NCBI GenBank assembly: GCA_041627475.1
Contig: JBFKQZ010000149.1
Span: 1-7,679 of the forward strand
Length of the DNA stretch: 7,679 nt
Origin: JBFGFG01 sp041627475
GTDB taxonomy: Bacteria > Actinomycetota > Nitriliruptoria > Nitriliruptorales > Nitriliruptoraceae
Direction: 5' to 3'
In this document: positions 1 to 6,131 of the stretch, one piece after another
Position numbering within the stretch: position 1 is the stretch's first letter
How the letters are laid out: every line of letters starts with the position of its first letter
Position numbers and translations under genes: made by a program
The notes under the pieces: generated by a model
What the model was told of the DNA's origin: nothing
The model's input: only the letters and a program-made list of their open reading frames with translations
Databases searched by the model: none

Positions 1-963
1 CGCATCCCGGCGGGGCCGCCCATCCCGTCGCCAGGCAGCGTCGCGGGCCTGCCGGACGGGGCGGACTTCAGGCTGCCTGAGCTCACCCCGATCGTCGTCC
101 CGAACGACCAGTTCTACCGGATCGACACGGCGCTGGGCACGCCGCTGGTGGACGCCGCCACGTGGGAGCTGCGCGTCACCGGCATGGTCGACAGCCCGCT
201 CACCCTGACCTACGACGACCTGCTCGCCCGCGACGTCGTCGAGCGGTACGTGACGCTGTCGTGCGTCTCCAACGAGGTCGGTGACGACCTCGTCGGCAAC
301 GCGCTGTGGCGCGGTGTGCTGCTCGCCCCGCTGCTCGAGGAGGCCGGCGTCGAGCCCGGCGCCGGGCAGGTCGTCGGTCGTGCCGTCGACGGCTGGACCG
401 CGGGGTTCCCGGTCGAGGCAGCGTTCGACCGCGACGCGATGATCGCCTTCGGCATGAACGGCGAGCCGCTGCCCGCCGCCCACGGGTTCCCGGCGCGTCT
501 CGTCGTGCCCGGCCTGTACGGCTACGTGTCGGCGACCAAGTGGCTCAAGGAGATCGAGCTCACCACGTGGGAGGGGTTCGACGGCTACTGGATCCCGCGC
601 GGCTGGGCGAAGGAGGGGCCGATCAAGACGCAGTCCCGCATCGACGTCCCCGCCGACGGCAGCCGCATCGAGCCCGGTCCCACGGTCGTTGCCGGCGTCG
701 CATGGGCCGGCATCCGCGACGTGGCCCGGGTCGAGGTGCGCCGCATCGCCGAGACGGACGGTCCCTGGGTCGAGGCGGAGATCACCGAGCCGCTCGGCGA
801 CGCCACCTGGGTGCAGTGGCGCGCCGAGTTGGACCTCCCCGACGGCCCGAGCCAGCTGCAGGTCAGGGCCACGGATGCCCAGGACATGACCCAGGGCGAG
901 GACCGCGTGCCGCCGCGTCCCGACGGCGCCGAGGGCTGGCACACGATCCGGGTGTTCACCTGA
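1..963 (+). CDS. Molybdopterin-dependent oxidoreductase, sulfite oxidase/YedY-like family (5' truncated)
   Basis: The reading frame is open from base 1, so the true start is upstream; 320 residues are visible. The GTG at 148 is internal, because the conserved NDQFYRIDTAL segment lies before it. The fold core is the oxidoreductase molybdopterin-binding domain: LSCVSNEVG carries the cysteine expected to ligate molybdenum (codon 262-264), followed by MNGEPLP..HGFP.RLVVPGLYGYVSATKW and YWIPRGWA. From about base 610 (PIKTQSRIDVP) onward it matches the Mo-co dimerisation (Ig-like) domain. Family members oxidise sulfite or reduce S-/N-oxides; the substrate here cannot be told. Actinobacterial relatives of this type usually carry an N-terminal membrane region, which would be off the window. 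One oddity: VGDDLVG, where relatives usually have VGGDLVG. It ends 24 bases before the convergent DUF4242 gene. Confidence 0.9.
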   Translation, partial: RIPAGPPIPSPGSVAGLPDGADFRLPELTPIVVPNDQFYRIDTALGTPLVDAATWELRVTGMVDSPLTLTYDDLLARDVVERYVTLSCVSNEVGDDLVGNALWRGVLLAPLLEEAGVEPGAGQVVGRAVDGWTAGFPVEAAFDRDAMIAFGMNGEPLPAAHGFPARLVVPGLYGYVSATKWLKEIELTTWEGFDGYWIPRGWAKEGPIKTQSRIDVPADGSRIEPGPTVVAGVAWAGIRDVARVEVRRIAETDGPWVEAEITEPLGDATWVQWRAELDLPDGPSQLQVRATDAQDMTQGEDRVPPRPDGAEGWHTIRVFT

Positions 964-977
964 CGGTGCCTGCCGTC
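962..977. terminator. Weak hairpin between convergent genes
   Basis: GACGG and CCGTC arms of 5 bp flank a 6-base loop, starting inside the TGA stop of the molybdoenzyme gene. No T-tract follows on either strand. It is the only dyad I see in the 24-base convergent gap and could be a minor bidirectional terminator, or chance. Confidence 0.2.
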
Positions 978-987
978 GGCCTCCGGG

Positions 988-1239
988 TCACTCGTACTGG
1001 CCGACCTCGTAGATCTCGTCGGCCACCATCCCGTGGCCCTCGGCATGGACGCGGGTGATGCTCGCGGCGTCCGGGCCCTCGGCCAGGCAGAAGATCTTCC
1101 CCTGCACGTGGTCCACCCAGTACTTGGTGAAGTTGACCCCGTGTGCGGCCTGGGTCTCCAGGTCCTTGGCGTGGGCGGCCGCGGCGTCCGCTTCGGACAC
1201 GCTCCCCCCGAGTGTGTGCACGTCCATGAACAGTGGCAT
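988..1239 (-). CDS. DUF4242 family small protein (SCO4226 nickel-binding-like)
   Basis: An 83-residue protein starting MPLFMDVHTLGG. The start is set by a clear GAGGAG six bases before the ATG; an in-frame ATG 20 codons upstream has no family similarity after it and is rejected. The pattern F-M-D-V-H, then A..AH..DL, V.F..YW.D...G.IFCLAEGP, and R.HAEGHGMVADEIYEV matches DUF4242, a small ferredoxin-like (dimeric alpha/beta-barrel type) fold. Streptomyces coelicolor SCO4226 of this family binds nickel; whether this copy does is inference, though it has several histidines (in MDVH, AAH and HAEGHG). No signal peptide is seen, so it is probably cytosolic. It is divergent from the HxlR regulator, which may control it. 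Confidence 0.8.
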   Translation of the reverse strand: MPLFMDVHTLGGSVSEADAAAAHAKDLETQAAHGVNFTKYWVDHVQGKIFCLAEGPDAASITRVHAEGHGMVADEIYEVGQYE

Positions 1240-1312
1240 CAGCCGCTCCTCGTCGTTGGTCGGTGTCCCGCGGGTGGCGGGGCCCGTCGAGCACTGCAAC
1301 CGTCCCGCTCAC

Positions 1313-1326
1313 GGCGGGCGCCCGCC
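1313..1326. promoter_or_regulatory. Perfect 14-bp palindrome in divergent intergenic region (candidate operator)
   Basis: GGCGGGC directly abuts its reverse complement GCCCGCC. A second pair of arms, GCACTG at 1291-1296 and CAGTGC at 1326-1331, brackets the same region. It sits between the divergent DUF4242 and HxlR genes, 17 bases upstream of a TAGGTT box, where a regulator could bind. In such GC-rich DNA a chance palindrome of G and C is possible. Confidence 0.35.
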
Positions 1327-1342
1327 AGTGCAGGATCTGAAG

Positions 1343-1348
1343 TAGGTT
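1343..1348 (+). promoter_or_regulatory. Candidate -10 box TAGGTT upstream of HxlR gene
   Basis: TAGGTT fits the TANNNT pattern of actinobacterial -10 elements and lies 22 bases before the GTG at 1371, which would give a short leader containing the GGGAAG ribosome site. No convincing -35 is seen at the expected spacing. The same 9-mer GTAGGTTGG recurs before the methyltransferase gene at 6042-6050. Confidence 0.25.
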
Positions 1349-1370
1349 GGACGGCGACGGGAAGACGCTC

Positions 1371-2057
1371 GTGAGCGAGTACAGCCAGTTCTGCCCGATC
1401 GCGAAGGCCATGGAGCTGCTCGACGAGCGCTGGACGGTCCTGGTGGTCCGTGAGCTCCTGTCCGGGAGTCACCACTTCAACGAGATCCGGAGCGGCAATC
1501 CCCGGATGTCGACGGGGCTGCTGGCCAAGCGTCTGCGCACGCTCGTCCGCCACGGCCTCGTGGAGCGCCACGAGGAGGGCGCCAGGGTCCGGTACACGCT
1601 GACGGCGGCGGGGGAGGAGCTCGGGCCGATCGTCGAGGCGATCGGCGTGTGGGGCACCCGCTGGGCAGCGGACCTCGGTGACAGGGACCTGGACCCGCAG
1701 GTCCTCCTCTGGGACGTCCACTACAACATCGACCACGCCGCCCTGCCGCCGGGCCGCACCGTCGTCCGCTTCGACTTCCCCGAGGCCGAGCCCCACCTGC
1801 GCAGCTGGTGGCTGGTGCTGACCCACGACGAGGCAGACATCTGCGACGTCGACCCGGGCCACGACGTCGACCTCGTGGTCGTCGCCGACCTGCGGGCGTT
1901 GACCGGTGTCTGGATGGGGGACCGGACCTGGCCCGACGCGCTGCGGGCGGGGCAGGTCTCCATCACCGGCCCCGCGGCGCTGCGCCGCGCCTTCCCGGCG
2001 TGGCTCAAGCTGTCGATGTTCGCGGCGGTCCCACGCGTGGCACCCGCGCACGACTGA
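1371..2057 (+). CDS. HxlR-type winged-helix transcriptional regulator with C-terminal SCP2-like domain
   Basis: The chosen GTG start gives 228 residues, beginning MSEYSQFCPIAKAMELL as HxlR proteins do, with GGGAAG six bases upstream. A TTG at 1347 would add eight residues but has poorer spacing. Residues about 8-95 are the winged helix: CPIAKAMELLDERWTVLVVRELL, F.EI....P.MSTGLLAKRL..L..HGLVER, then the wing R.RYTLT.AG.EL. Cys8 lies where redox-sensing HxlR members (YodB/HypR type) carry their reactive cysteine. Residues about 115-228 resemble the SCP2-like extension seen in some actinobacterial members, including ITGPAALRRAFPAWLKLSMFA; it may bind a hydrophobic ligand. It is divergent from DUF4242 and 60 bases upstream of the COG2907 gene, so either could be a target. 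The DNA-binding call is firm; ligand and targets are inferred. Confidence 0.87.
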   Translation: MSEYSQFCPIAKAMELLDERWTVLVVRELLSGSHHFNEIRSGNPRMSTGLLAKRLRTLVRHGLVERHEEGARVRYTLTAAGEELGPIVEAIGVWGTRWAADLGDRDLDPQVLLWDVHYNIDHAALPPGRTVVRFDFPEAEPHLRSWWLVLTHDEADICDVDPGHDVDLVVVADLRALTGVWMGDRTWPDALRAGQVSITGPAALRRAFPAWLKLSMFAAVPRVAPAHD

Positions 2058-2077
2058 ACCGCACGTCCCGGCGTGCC

Positions 2078-2101
2078 GAACGTGGTTTGCTGACCACGTT
2101 C
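2078..2101. promoter_or_regulatory. Inverted repeat with perfect 9-bp arms (operator or attenuating hairpin)
   Basis: GAACGTGGT at 2078-2086 is mirrored by ACCACGTTC at 2093-2101 around a 6-base centre. It lies 20 bases after the regulator's stop and ends six bases before the AGGA ribosome site of the COG2907 gene. There is no T-run after it, so an intrinsic terminator is not favoured; an operator or a leader hairpin fits better. Confidence 0.45.
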
Positions 2102-2117
2102 CGACACAGGACTCCTC

Positions 2118-3431
2118 GTGCGCATCGCCGTCGCCGGCTCCGGGATCTCGGGGCTCGCCGCCGCCTGGCTGCTCTCGCAGCGGCACGACGTCGTGCTGTT
2201 CGAGGCGCGCGAGCGACTCGGCGGCCACACGCACACGCTGACCGTGGGTGACGGCGGTGCGCGCAGCTCGCGCCACAACCTCCGAGGCCCTGCCGACGCC
2301 GACACCGGACGGCTCGCCGTCGACACCGGGTTCATCGTCTACAACGAGCCGACGTACCCACTGCTGACCGCCCTGTTCGACGAGCTCGGGGTCGCGACCC
2401 AGGCGTCCGACATGTCGTGGTCGCTGCGCTGCGAGCACCACGACCTCGAGTACGCCGGCAACGCGGCCGGGATCGCGGCGCAGAAGCGGAACCTCGCCGA
2501 CCCGCACTACCTGCGGTTCCTGGCGGACATCGGCCGGTTCAACAAGATCGCGAACCGCATCGTCGACGACCCGCGCGAGACGCCGATCACGATCGGGCGC
2601 TTCCTCGAGGCGGGCGGCTTCGGCCGCGACTTCGGGCGGCACTACCTCCTGCCGATGGCTGCGGCGATCTGGTCGACCGGCATGGTCGGGATCGAGGACT
2701 TCCCGCTGCAGACGCTCGTCGACTTCTTCCGCAACCACGGGCTGCTCGGCGTCACGACCCACCACCCCTGGCGCACCGTGACCGGTGGCACCTCCAGCTA
2801 CATCACGCCGCTCGTCGAGCAGTTCGAGGAGCGCGGCGGCAGGGTGCTGCTCGGCTGTGGCGTCGAGCGCGTCCGGCGTGACCGGGACGGGGTCGAGGTG
2901 ACCGACGTCCACGGCGACGCCGAGCGGTTCGACGCGATCCTGGTCGCGGCCCACGCCGACCAGGCGCTGGCGATGCTCGACGAGCCGACCGACGAGGAGG
3001 TGGAGCTGCTCGGGGCCTGGGACTACTCCGCCAACGAGGCGTGGTTCCACACCGATCCCGCACTCCTGCCCCGGACGGACGCCGCCCGTGCGAGCTGGAA
3101 CTACCTCCTCGACGACTGCACGGACCCAGGGTCGAGCGTCTCGCTCACCTACGACATGAACCGGCTGCAGTCCATCCACGGCCCCACCGACTGGCTCGTG
3201 ACGCTGAACCCGTCCACGCCGCCGGCCGACGACCACGTGCTGTGGAGGGGGACCTACCACCACCCGGCGTTCACGCGGGCCTCGGTGGCCACCCAGGACC
3301 GCCTCGACGAGCTCAACGGTCGCAACCGGACCTACTACGCCGGGGCCCACCACCGGTACGGCTTCCACGAGGACGGCCTGTGGTCCGCGGTCCGTGCCGT
3401 CGCACACCTCGGCATCCGGTGGCCTGCGTGA
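2118..3431 (+). CDS. COG2907 family FAD/NAD(P)-binding oxidoreductase (amine-oxidase fold)
   Basis: A 437-residue flavoprotein. The GTG start is preceded by AGGA six bases upstream. The N-terminal Rossmann motif is G7-S-G-I-S-G12; Glu29 ends the second strand (VVLFEARERLGGHTHT) as in FAD-binding amine-oxidase-fold enzymes. VDTGFIVYNEPTYPLL, the middle GTSSYITPLV segment, and the C-terminal YYAGAHHRYGFHEDGLWSAVRA (a second FAD contact) match predicted NAD/FAD-binding proteins of COG2907. Residues about 43-64 are an extra polar stretch between HTHTLTV and LAVDTGF. Relatives are regularly next to DUF1365 and CFA-like genes, and the Rhodobacter pathway to furan fatty acids uses proteins of this cluster (UfaD desaturase, UfaO), so oxidation or desaturation of methylated acyl chains is a reasonable but inferred role. 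No signal peptide is seen. Its stop overlaps the next start. Confidence 0.85.
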   Translation: MRIAVAGSGISGLAAAWLLSQRHDVVLFEARERLGGHTHTLTVGDGGARSSRHNLRGPADADTGRLAVDTGFIVYNEPTYPLLTALFDELGVATQASDMSWSLRCEHHDLEYAGNAAGIAAQKRNLADPHYLRFLADIGRFNKIANRIVDDPRETPITIGRFLEAGGFGRDFGRHYLLPMAAAIWSTGMVGIEDFPLQTLVDFFRNHGLLGVTTHHPWRTVTGGTSSYITPLVEQFEERGGRVLLGCGVERVRRDRDGVEVTDVHGDAERFDAILVAAHADQALAMLDEPTDEEVELLGAWDYSANEAWFHTDPALLPRTDAARASWNYLLDDCTDPGSSVSLTYDMNRLQSIHGPTDWLVTLNPSTPPADDHVLWRGTYHHPAFTRASVATQDRLDELNGRNRTYYAGAHHRYGFHEDGLWSAVRAVAHLGIRWPA

Positions 3432-4261
3432 GCGCGAGCGCCGGCGCGAGCCGCATCCTCACCGGCACGGTCCGCCACCGACGGGTGCGCCCGAAGCCGC
3501 ACGACTTCACGTACGACATGTGGCACGTGCTGCTGGACGTCGACGAGCTCCACCGACTCGACGACGAGGTGGCCGGGTTCGCGTACAACCGCCGTGGGCT
3601 GGCGGTGTTCCGTGACACCGACCACCTCGGGCCGGTGGACCTTCCGGTGCGCGAGAAGCTGCGCCGCTTCCTCGCCGGGCAGGGCGTCGAGCTGCCGGCC
3701 GGTCGCGTGCTGCTGCAGACCTCGTTGCGCGTGCTCGGCTACACCTTCAACCCGGTCAGCTGGTTCTGGTGCCACGACGAGGACGGCGAACTCGCGCTCG
3801 TGGTCGCCGAGGTCAACAACACCTTCGGCGACACCCACTGCTACGTGCTGGACGACCTGGAGTGGACCGGCGAGCACCGCGTCGTGGCGCACGACCAGAA
3901 GGTGTTCCACGTCAGCCCGTTCATGGCCATCGACGACCACGACTACCGCTTCGTCTTCCGGCCGCCGACGCTGACCGCTGCACCGGGGGAGCGGGTGGCC
4001 GTCCACATGGACGTGCGTGATCCGCACGGGCACCTGTTCGACGCCACGGTGGGGCAACAGACGCACAATTTCACAGGATCTTCACTCACCCGTGCGCTGG
4101 TGCGGATGCCCTGGGTCACCGTCAAGACGATTCTTGCGATTCACTGGGAGGCACTGTTCATCTGGCGCCGGAAGGCATCCTTCCACCGTCGGCCCCTCCC
4201 ACCTCCGACGGGTTTCGACGCCATCGAGCAGCCAGCCCCGGGCGACCGTCCCGCGGCCTGA
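3428..4261 (+). CDS. DUF1365 family protein
   Basis: 277 residues from a GTG that overlaps the previous stop (GTGA), which strongly implies translational coupling with the COG2907 gene. The frame is open further upstream, but the DUF1365 match begins right after this start: GTVRHRRVRPKPHDFTYDMWHVLLDVDEL (residues 13-41). Other family signatures are LGYTFNPVSWFWCHDEDGEL (103-122), AEVNNTFGDTHCYVL (127-141) and KVFHVSPFM (158-166). The C-terminus has a conserved amphipathic/hydrophobic part (TVKTILAIHWEALFIW, 231-246) that could touch the membrane. The biochemical activity of DUF1365 is not firmly established. Its steady pairing with COG2907 and CFA-like methyltransferases, and genetic links to furan fatty acid formation in alphaproteobacteria, place it in acyl-chain modification. 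The family call is firm, the role inferred. Confidence 0.88.
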   Translation: MSASAGASRILTGTVRHRRVRPKPHDFTYDMWHVLLDVDELHRLDDEVAGFAYNRRGLAVFRDTDHLGPVDLPVREKLRRFLAGQGVELPAGRVLLQTSLRVLGYTFNPVSWFWCHDEDGELALVVAEVNNTFGDTHCYVLDDLEWTGEHRVVAHDQKVFHVSPFMAIDDHDYRFVFRPPTLTAAPGERVAVHMDVRDPHGHLFDATVGQQTHNFTGSSLTRALVRMPWVTVKTILAIHWEALFIWRRKASFHRRPLPPPTGFDAIEQPAPGDRPAA

Positions 4262-4277
4262 CCGCAGGACACGTCAC

Positions 4278-4907
4278 GTGACCGATCCCTCCCTCGCGAT
4301 CACGATCGTCGGCGCCGGCAACGTCGGCACCCACCTCGCCCGCGCCCTCGCCCGCATCGGGCACACCGTCACGTTCGCCGTGCGCGACCCAGAGAGCCCC
4401 CGCGTCCAGCGCGCGCTGGCCGAGGTGCCGGACGCGACGGTCGTCGCGCTGGACGATGCCGACCCCAGCTCCGACCTCACCGTGCTGGCGGTGCCGGCCG
4501 CCGCGGTGCCGGACGTGCTGGCAACCCTGGTCGTCGGCCGGATCCTCGTCGACGCCACCAACCCCATCGGTCTCGACCTGCCCGACGGTGCCGCGTGCGT
4601 CCCCGACTGGATCCACCAGCTCACCGACGGGCTGACGGTCGTGAAGGCCTTCAACACCATCGGTGCCGAGCAGCTGACCGAGCCCGAGATCCAGGCGCGG
4701 CCGGCCTTCCTGCCCGTCGCCGGGCCCGCGCCCGCCGTGGACCTCGTGCGCGAGGTCGCCGACCACATCGGGTTCGACGCGCACGTGATCGGGGACCTCG
4801 ACGACGCCCCGAAGCTCGAGGCGTTCGCCGACCTCTGGGTCCACCTCGCCATCCGGCGCGGCATGGGACGACGGCTGGGCTTCGGGCTGCTCCGTGAGGA
4901 CGCCTGA
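4278..4907 (+). CDS. NADP/F420-type oxidoreductase, COG2085 (NAD(P)-binding Rossmann protein)
   Basis: 209 residues from a GTG with AGGAC eight bases upstream, 16 bases after the DUF1365 stop, so probably co-transcribed. Residues 9-17 (TIVGAGNVG) are the dinucleotide-binding loop and VRDPES (35-40) is the region that reads the 2'-phosphate in NADPH-dependent relatives. VDATNPIGLD (91-100), VVKAFNTIGAEQL (121-133) and KLEAFADLWVHLAI (179-192) match COG2085 reductases, which include the F420H2:NADP+ oxidoreductase family (Fno-like). Many COG2085 members use other partners, so F420 use is unproven. It could supply or drain reducing power for the lipid enzymes beside it. The long in-frame extension upstream to 4017 overlaps DUF1365 in another frame and is not believed to be translated. 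Confidence 0.8.
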   Translation: MTDPSLAITIVGAGNVGTHLARALARIGHTVTFAVRDPESPRVQRALAEVPDATVVALDDADPSSDLTVLAVPAAAVPDVLATLVVGRILVDATNPIGLDLPDGAACVPDWIHQLTDGLTVVKAFNTIGAEQLTEPEIQARPAFLPVAGPAPAVDLVREVADHIGFDAHVIGDLDDAPKLEAFADLWVHLAIRRGMGRRLGFGLLREDA

Positions 4908-4913
4908 CCGGCC

Positions 4914-4919
4914 TACGGT
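4914..4919 (+). promoter_or_regulatory. Possible -10 box TACGGT before the ligase gene
   Basis: TACGGT fits TANNNT, lies just after the reductase stop and 27 bases before the ligase GTG. No -35 is recognisable, so this is only a hint that the ligase might have its own promoter within the run of genes. Confidence 0.15.
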
Positions 4920-4946
4920 CGACGCCGACGCCGACCAGGACCCGCC

Positions 4947-6017
4947 GTGTCGTACCCGATACAGCCGCCGATCGAGCCGATGCTGGCCAAGAACGCCACG
5001 TCGCTGCCGACCGACGACGGCTGGCTCTTCGAGCCCAAGTGGGACGGCTATCGCTGCATCGTCTTCCGCGACGGCGACGACGTCCACCTCCAGTCGCGCG
5101 GCAAGAAGGACCTGACGAGGTACTTCCCCGAACTGCTCGACCCACTACGCGCGATGCTGCCGGACCGGTGCGTGCTGGACGGCGAGATCGTCGTCGAGGT
5201 CGACGGCGTGCTCGACTTCGACACGCTCGGCCAGCGCATCCACCCGGCGGAGTCGCGGGTGACCATGCTGGCCGAGGAGACGCCGGCGGACTTCATCGCG
5301 TTCGACCTGCTGGCCGTCGGTGACGAGGACCTGCGGACGGTCGCCTTCGGGACGCGTCGTGAGCGCCTGGAGGCGCTGCTCGCGGACGCGGCGCCGCCGT
5401 TGCACCTCACCCCGGTGACGCCGGACCGCGACAAGGCGCGCGACTGGTTCGAACGGTTCGAGGGGGCAGGGCTCGACGGTGTCATCGCCAAGCCCGTCGG
5501 TGACGCCTACGCCGAGGGGCAGCGGACGCTGAAGAAGCTGAAGCACAAGCGTTCCATCGACGTGGTCGTCGCCGGGATGCGCTGGCACAAGTCGGGGGAG
5601 GGCGTCGGGTCGCTGCTGCTCGGGCTGTACGACAGTGAAGGCAACCTCAACCACATCGGTGTGGCGTCGTCGTTCACCGCCAAGCGCCGCGTCGCGATCC
5701 TCGACGACCTCGAGCCGCACGTCCTCGACGACGCCACCGAGCACCCGTGGGCGTCGTGGATGGAGGTCGAGGCGCACGACGGCGAGCAGCGGCTGCCCGG
5801 GGCGCCGCACCGCTGGTCAGGACGGCGCGACCACAGCTGGGTGCCGCTGGACTGCCGCCTGGTGGCTGAGGTGTCGTGCAACCAGCTCACCGGCGGTCGC
5901 CTGCGCCACCCGGCGAAGTTCGAGCGCTGGCGTCCCGACCGCGACGCCGTGTCGTGCACCTACGAGCAGCTCGACGTGGTGCCGCCGGCAGAGCTCCGCG
6001 AGGTCCTCGGCCGCTGA
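4947..6017 (+). CDS. ligC: ATP-dependent DNA ligase, LigC-like
   Basis: 356 residues from a GTG with AGGA six bases upstream, 39 bases after the reductase gene. The nucleotidyltransferase motifs are complete: motif I EPKWDGYR with the AMP-accepting Lys31 (codon 5037-5039), SRGKK (50-54), LDGEIV (77-82), motif III FIAFDLLA (116-123), motif IV LDGVIAK (176-182) and motif V LKKLKHK (195-201). Residues about 205-345 form the OB-fold domain (VVVAGMRWHK, GSLLLGLYD, FTAKRR, and a C-terminal RLRHPAKFERWRPD). No N-terminal DNA-binding domain, polymerase or nuclease domain is attached. Size and architecture match the short LigC class of actinobacteria, considered auxiliary to NAD-dependent LigA and linked in mycobacteria to base excision repair. 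It should be active, as all key motifs are intact. Its setting among lipid genes, with no Ku or polymerase gene beside it here, is unusual. Confidence 0.93.
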   Translation: MSYPIQPPIEPMLAKNATSLPTDDGWLFEPKWDGYRCIVFRDGDDVHLQSRGKKDLTRYFPELLDPLRAMLPDRCVLDGEIVVEVDGVLDFDTLGQRIHPAESRVTMLAEETPADFIAFDLLAVGDEDLRTVAFGTRRERLEALLADAAPPLHLTPVTPDRDKARDWFERFEGAGLDGVIAKPVGDAYAEGQRTLKKLKHKRSIDVVVAGMRWHKSGEGVGSLLLGLYDSEGNLNHIGVASSFTAKRRVAILDDLEPHVLDDATEHPWASWMEVEAHDGEQRLPGAPHRWSGRRDHSWVPLDCRLVAEVSCNQLTGGRLRHPAKFERWRPDRDAVSCTYEQLDVVPPAELREVLGR

Positions 6018-6030
6018 CCCACCCCGCTCG

Positions 6031-6046
6031 CCTACATCGGCGTAGG
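6031..6046. promoter_or_regulatory. Small inverted repeat CCTAC-N6-GTAGG downstream of ligase gene
   Basis: Perfect 5-bp arms around a 6-base centre, 13 bases after the ligase stop. The right arm runs into TAGGTT (6043-6048), a possible -10 box, so a bound protein here could block transcription. Without a T-run it is a poor terminator. Confidence 0.3.
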
Positions 6047-6083
6047 TTGGGGCAGACCGCAGGGTGGTCGGCGCCGAACGCAG

Positions 6084-6101
6084 CGTGGCGTCCGCGCCAC
6101 G
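6084..6101 (+). promoter_or_regulatory. Leader hairpin with 7-bp arms upstream of methyltransferase
   Basis: CGTGGCG and CGCCACG pair around a TCCG tetraloop. It lies 19 bases before the GAGGAG ribosome site of the methyltransferase gene, within a 114-base gap. It could be an RNA structure in the leader or a DNA-binding dyad; no riboswitch class is recognised. Confidence 0.3.
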
Positions 6102-6131
6102 AACCGTCCCTGCCTGCCCGAGGAGTCCCTC

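Noticed and set aside
1240..1299. Longer DUF4242 start at 1299
   Set aside because: The added 20 residues resemble no family member, and a strong GAGGAG sits right before the ATG at 1239.
1347..1370. TTG start for the HxlR gene eight codons upstream
   Set aside because: The TTG overlaps the possible -10 box and has poor ribosome-site spacing, while the GTG at 1371 has GGGAAG six bases upstream and gives the usual family N-terminus.
1239..3407. 722-residue open frame on the minus strand
   Set aside because: It lies antisense to the HxlR and COG2907 genes, is rich in Val, Arg, Gly and Asp as shadow frames in GC-rich DNA are, and shows no recognisable domain. The plus-strand genes are clearly homologous to known families.
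4273..4282. 10-bp palindrome GTCACGTGAC over the reductase start codon
   Set aside because: It overlaps the GTG start and the first codons, and such short CACGTG-centred palindromes are common by chance in this composition. No second copy was seen.
4947..6017. Ligase as part of a non-homologous end-joining (LigD/Ku) locus
   Set aside because: There is no polymerase or nuclease domain in the protein and no Ku gene in the window; it is the short LigC-type architecture.
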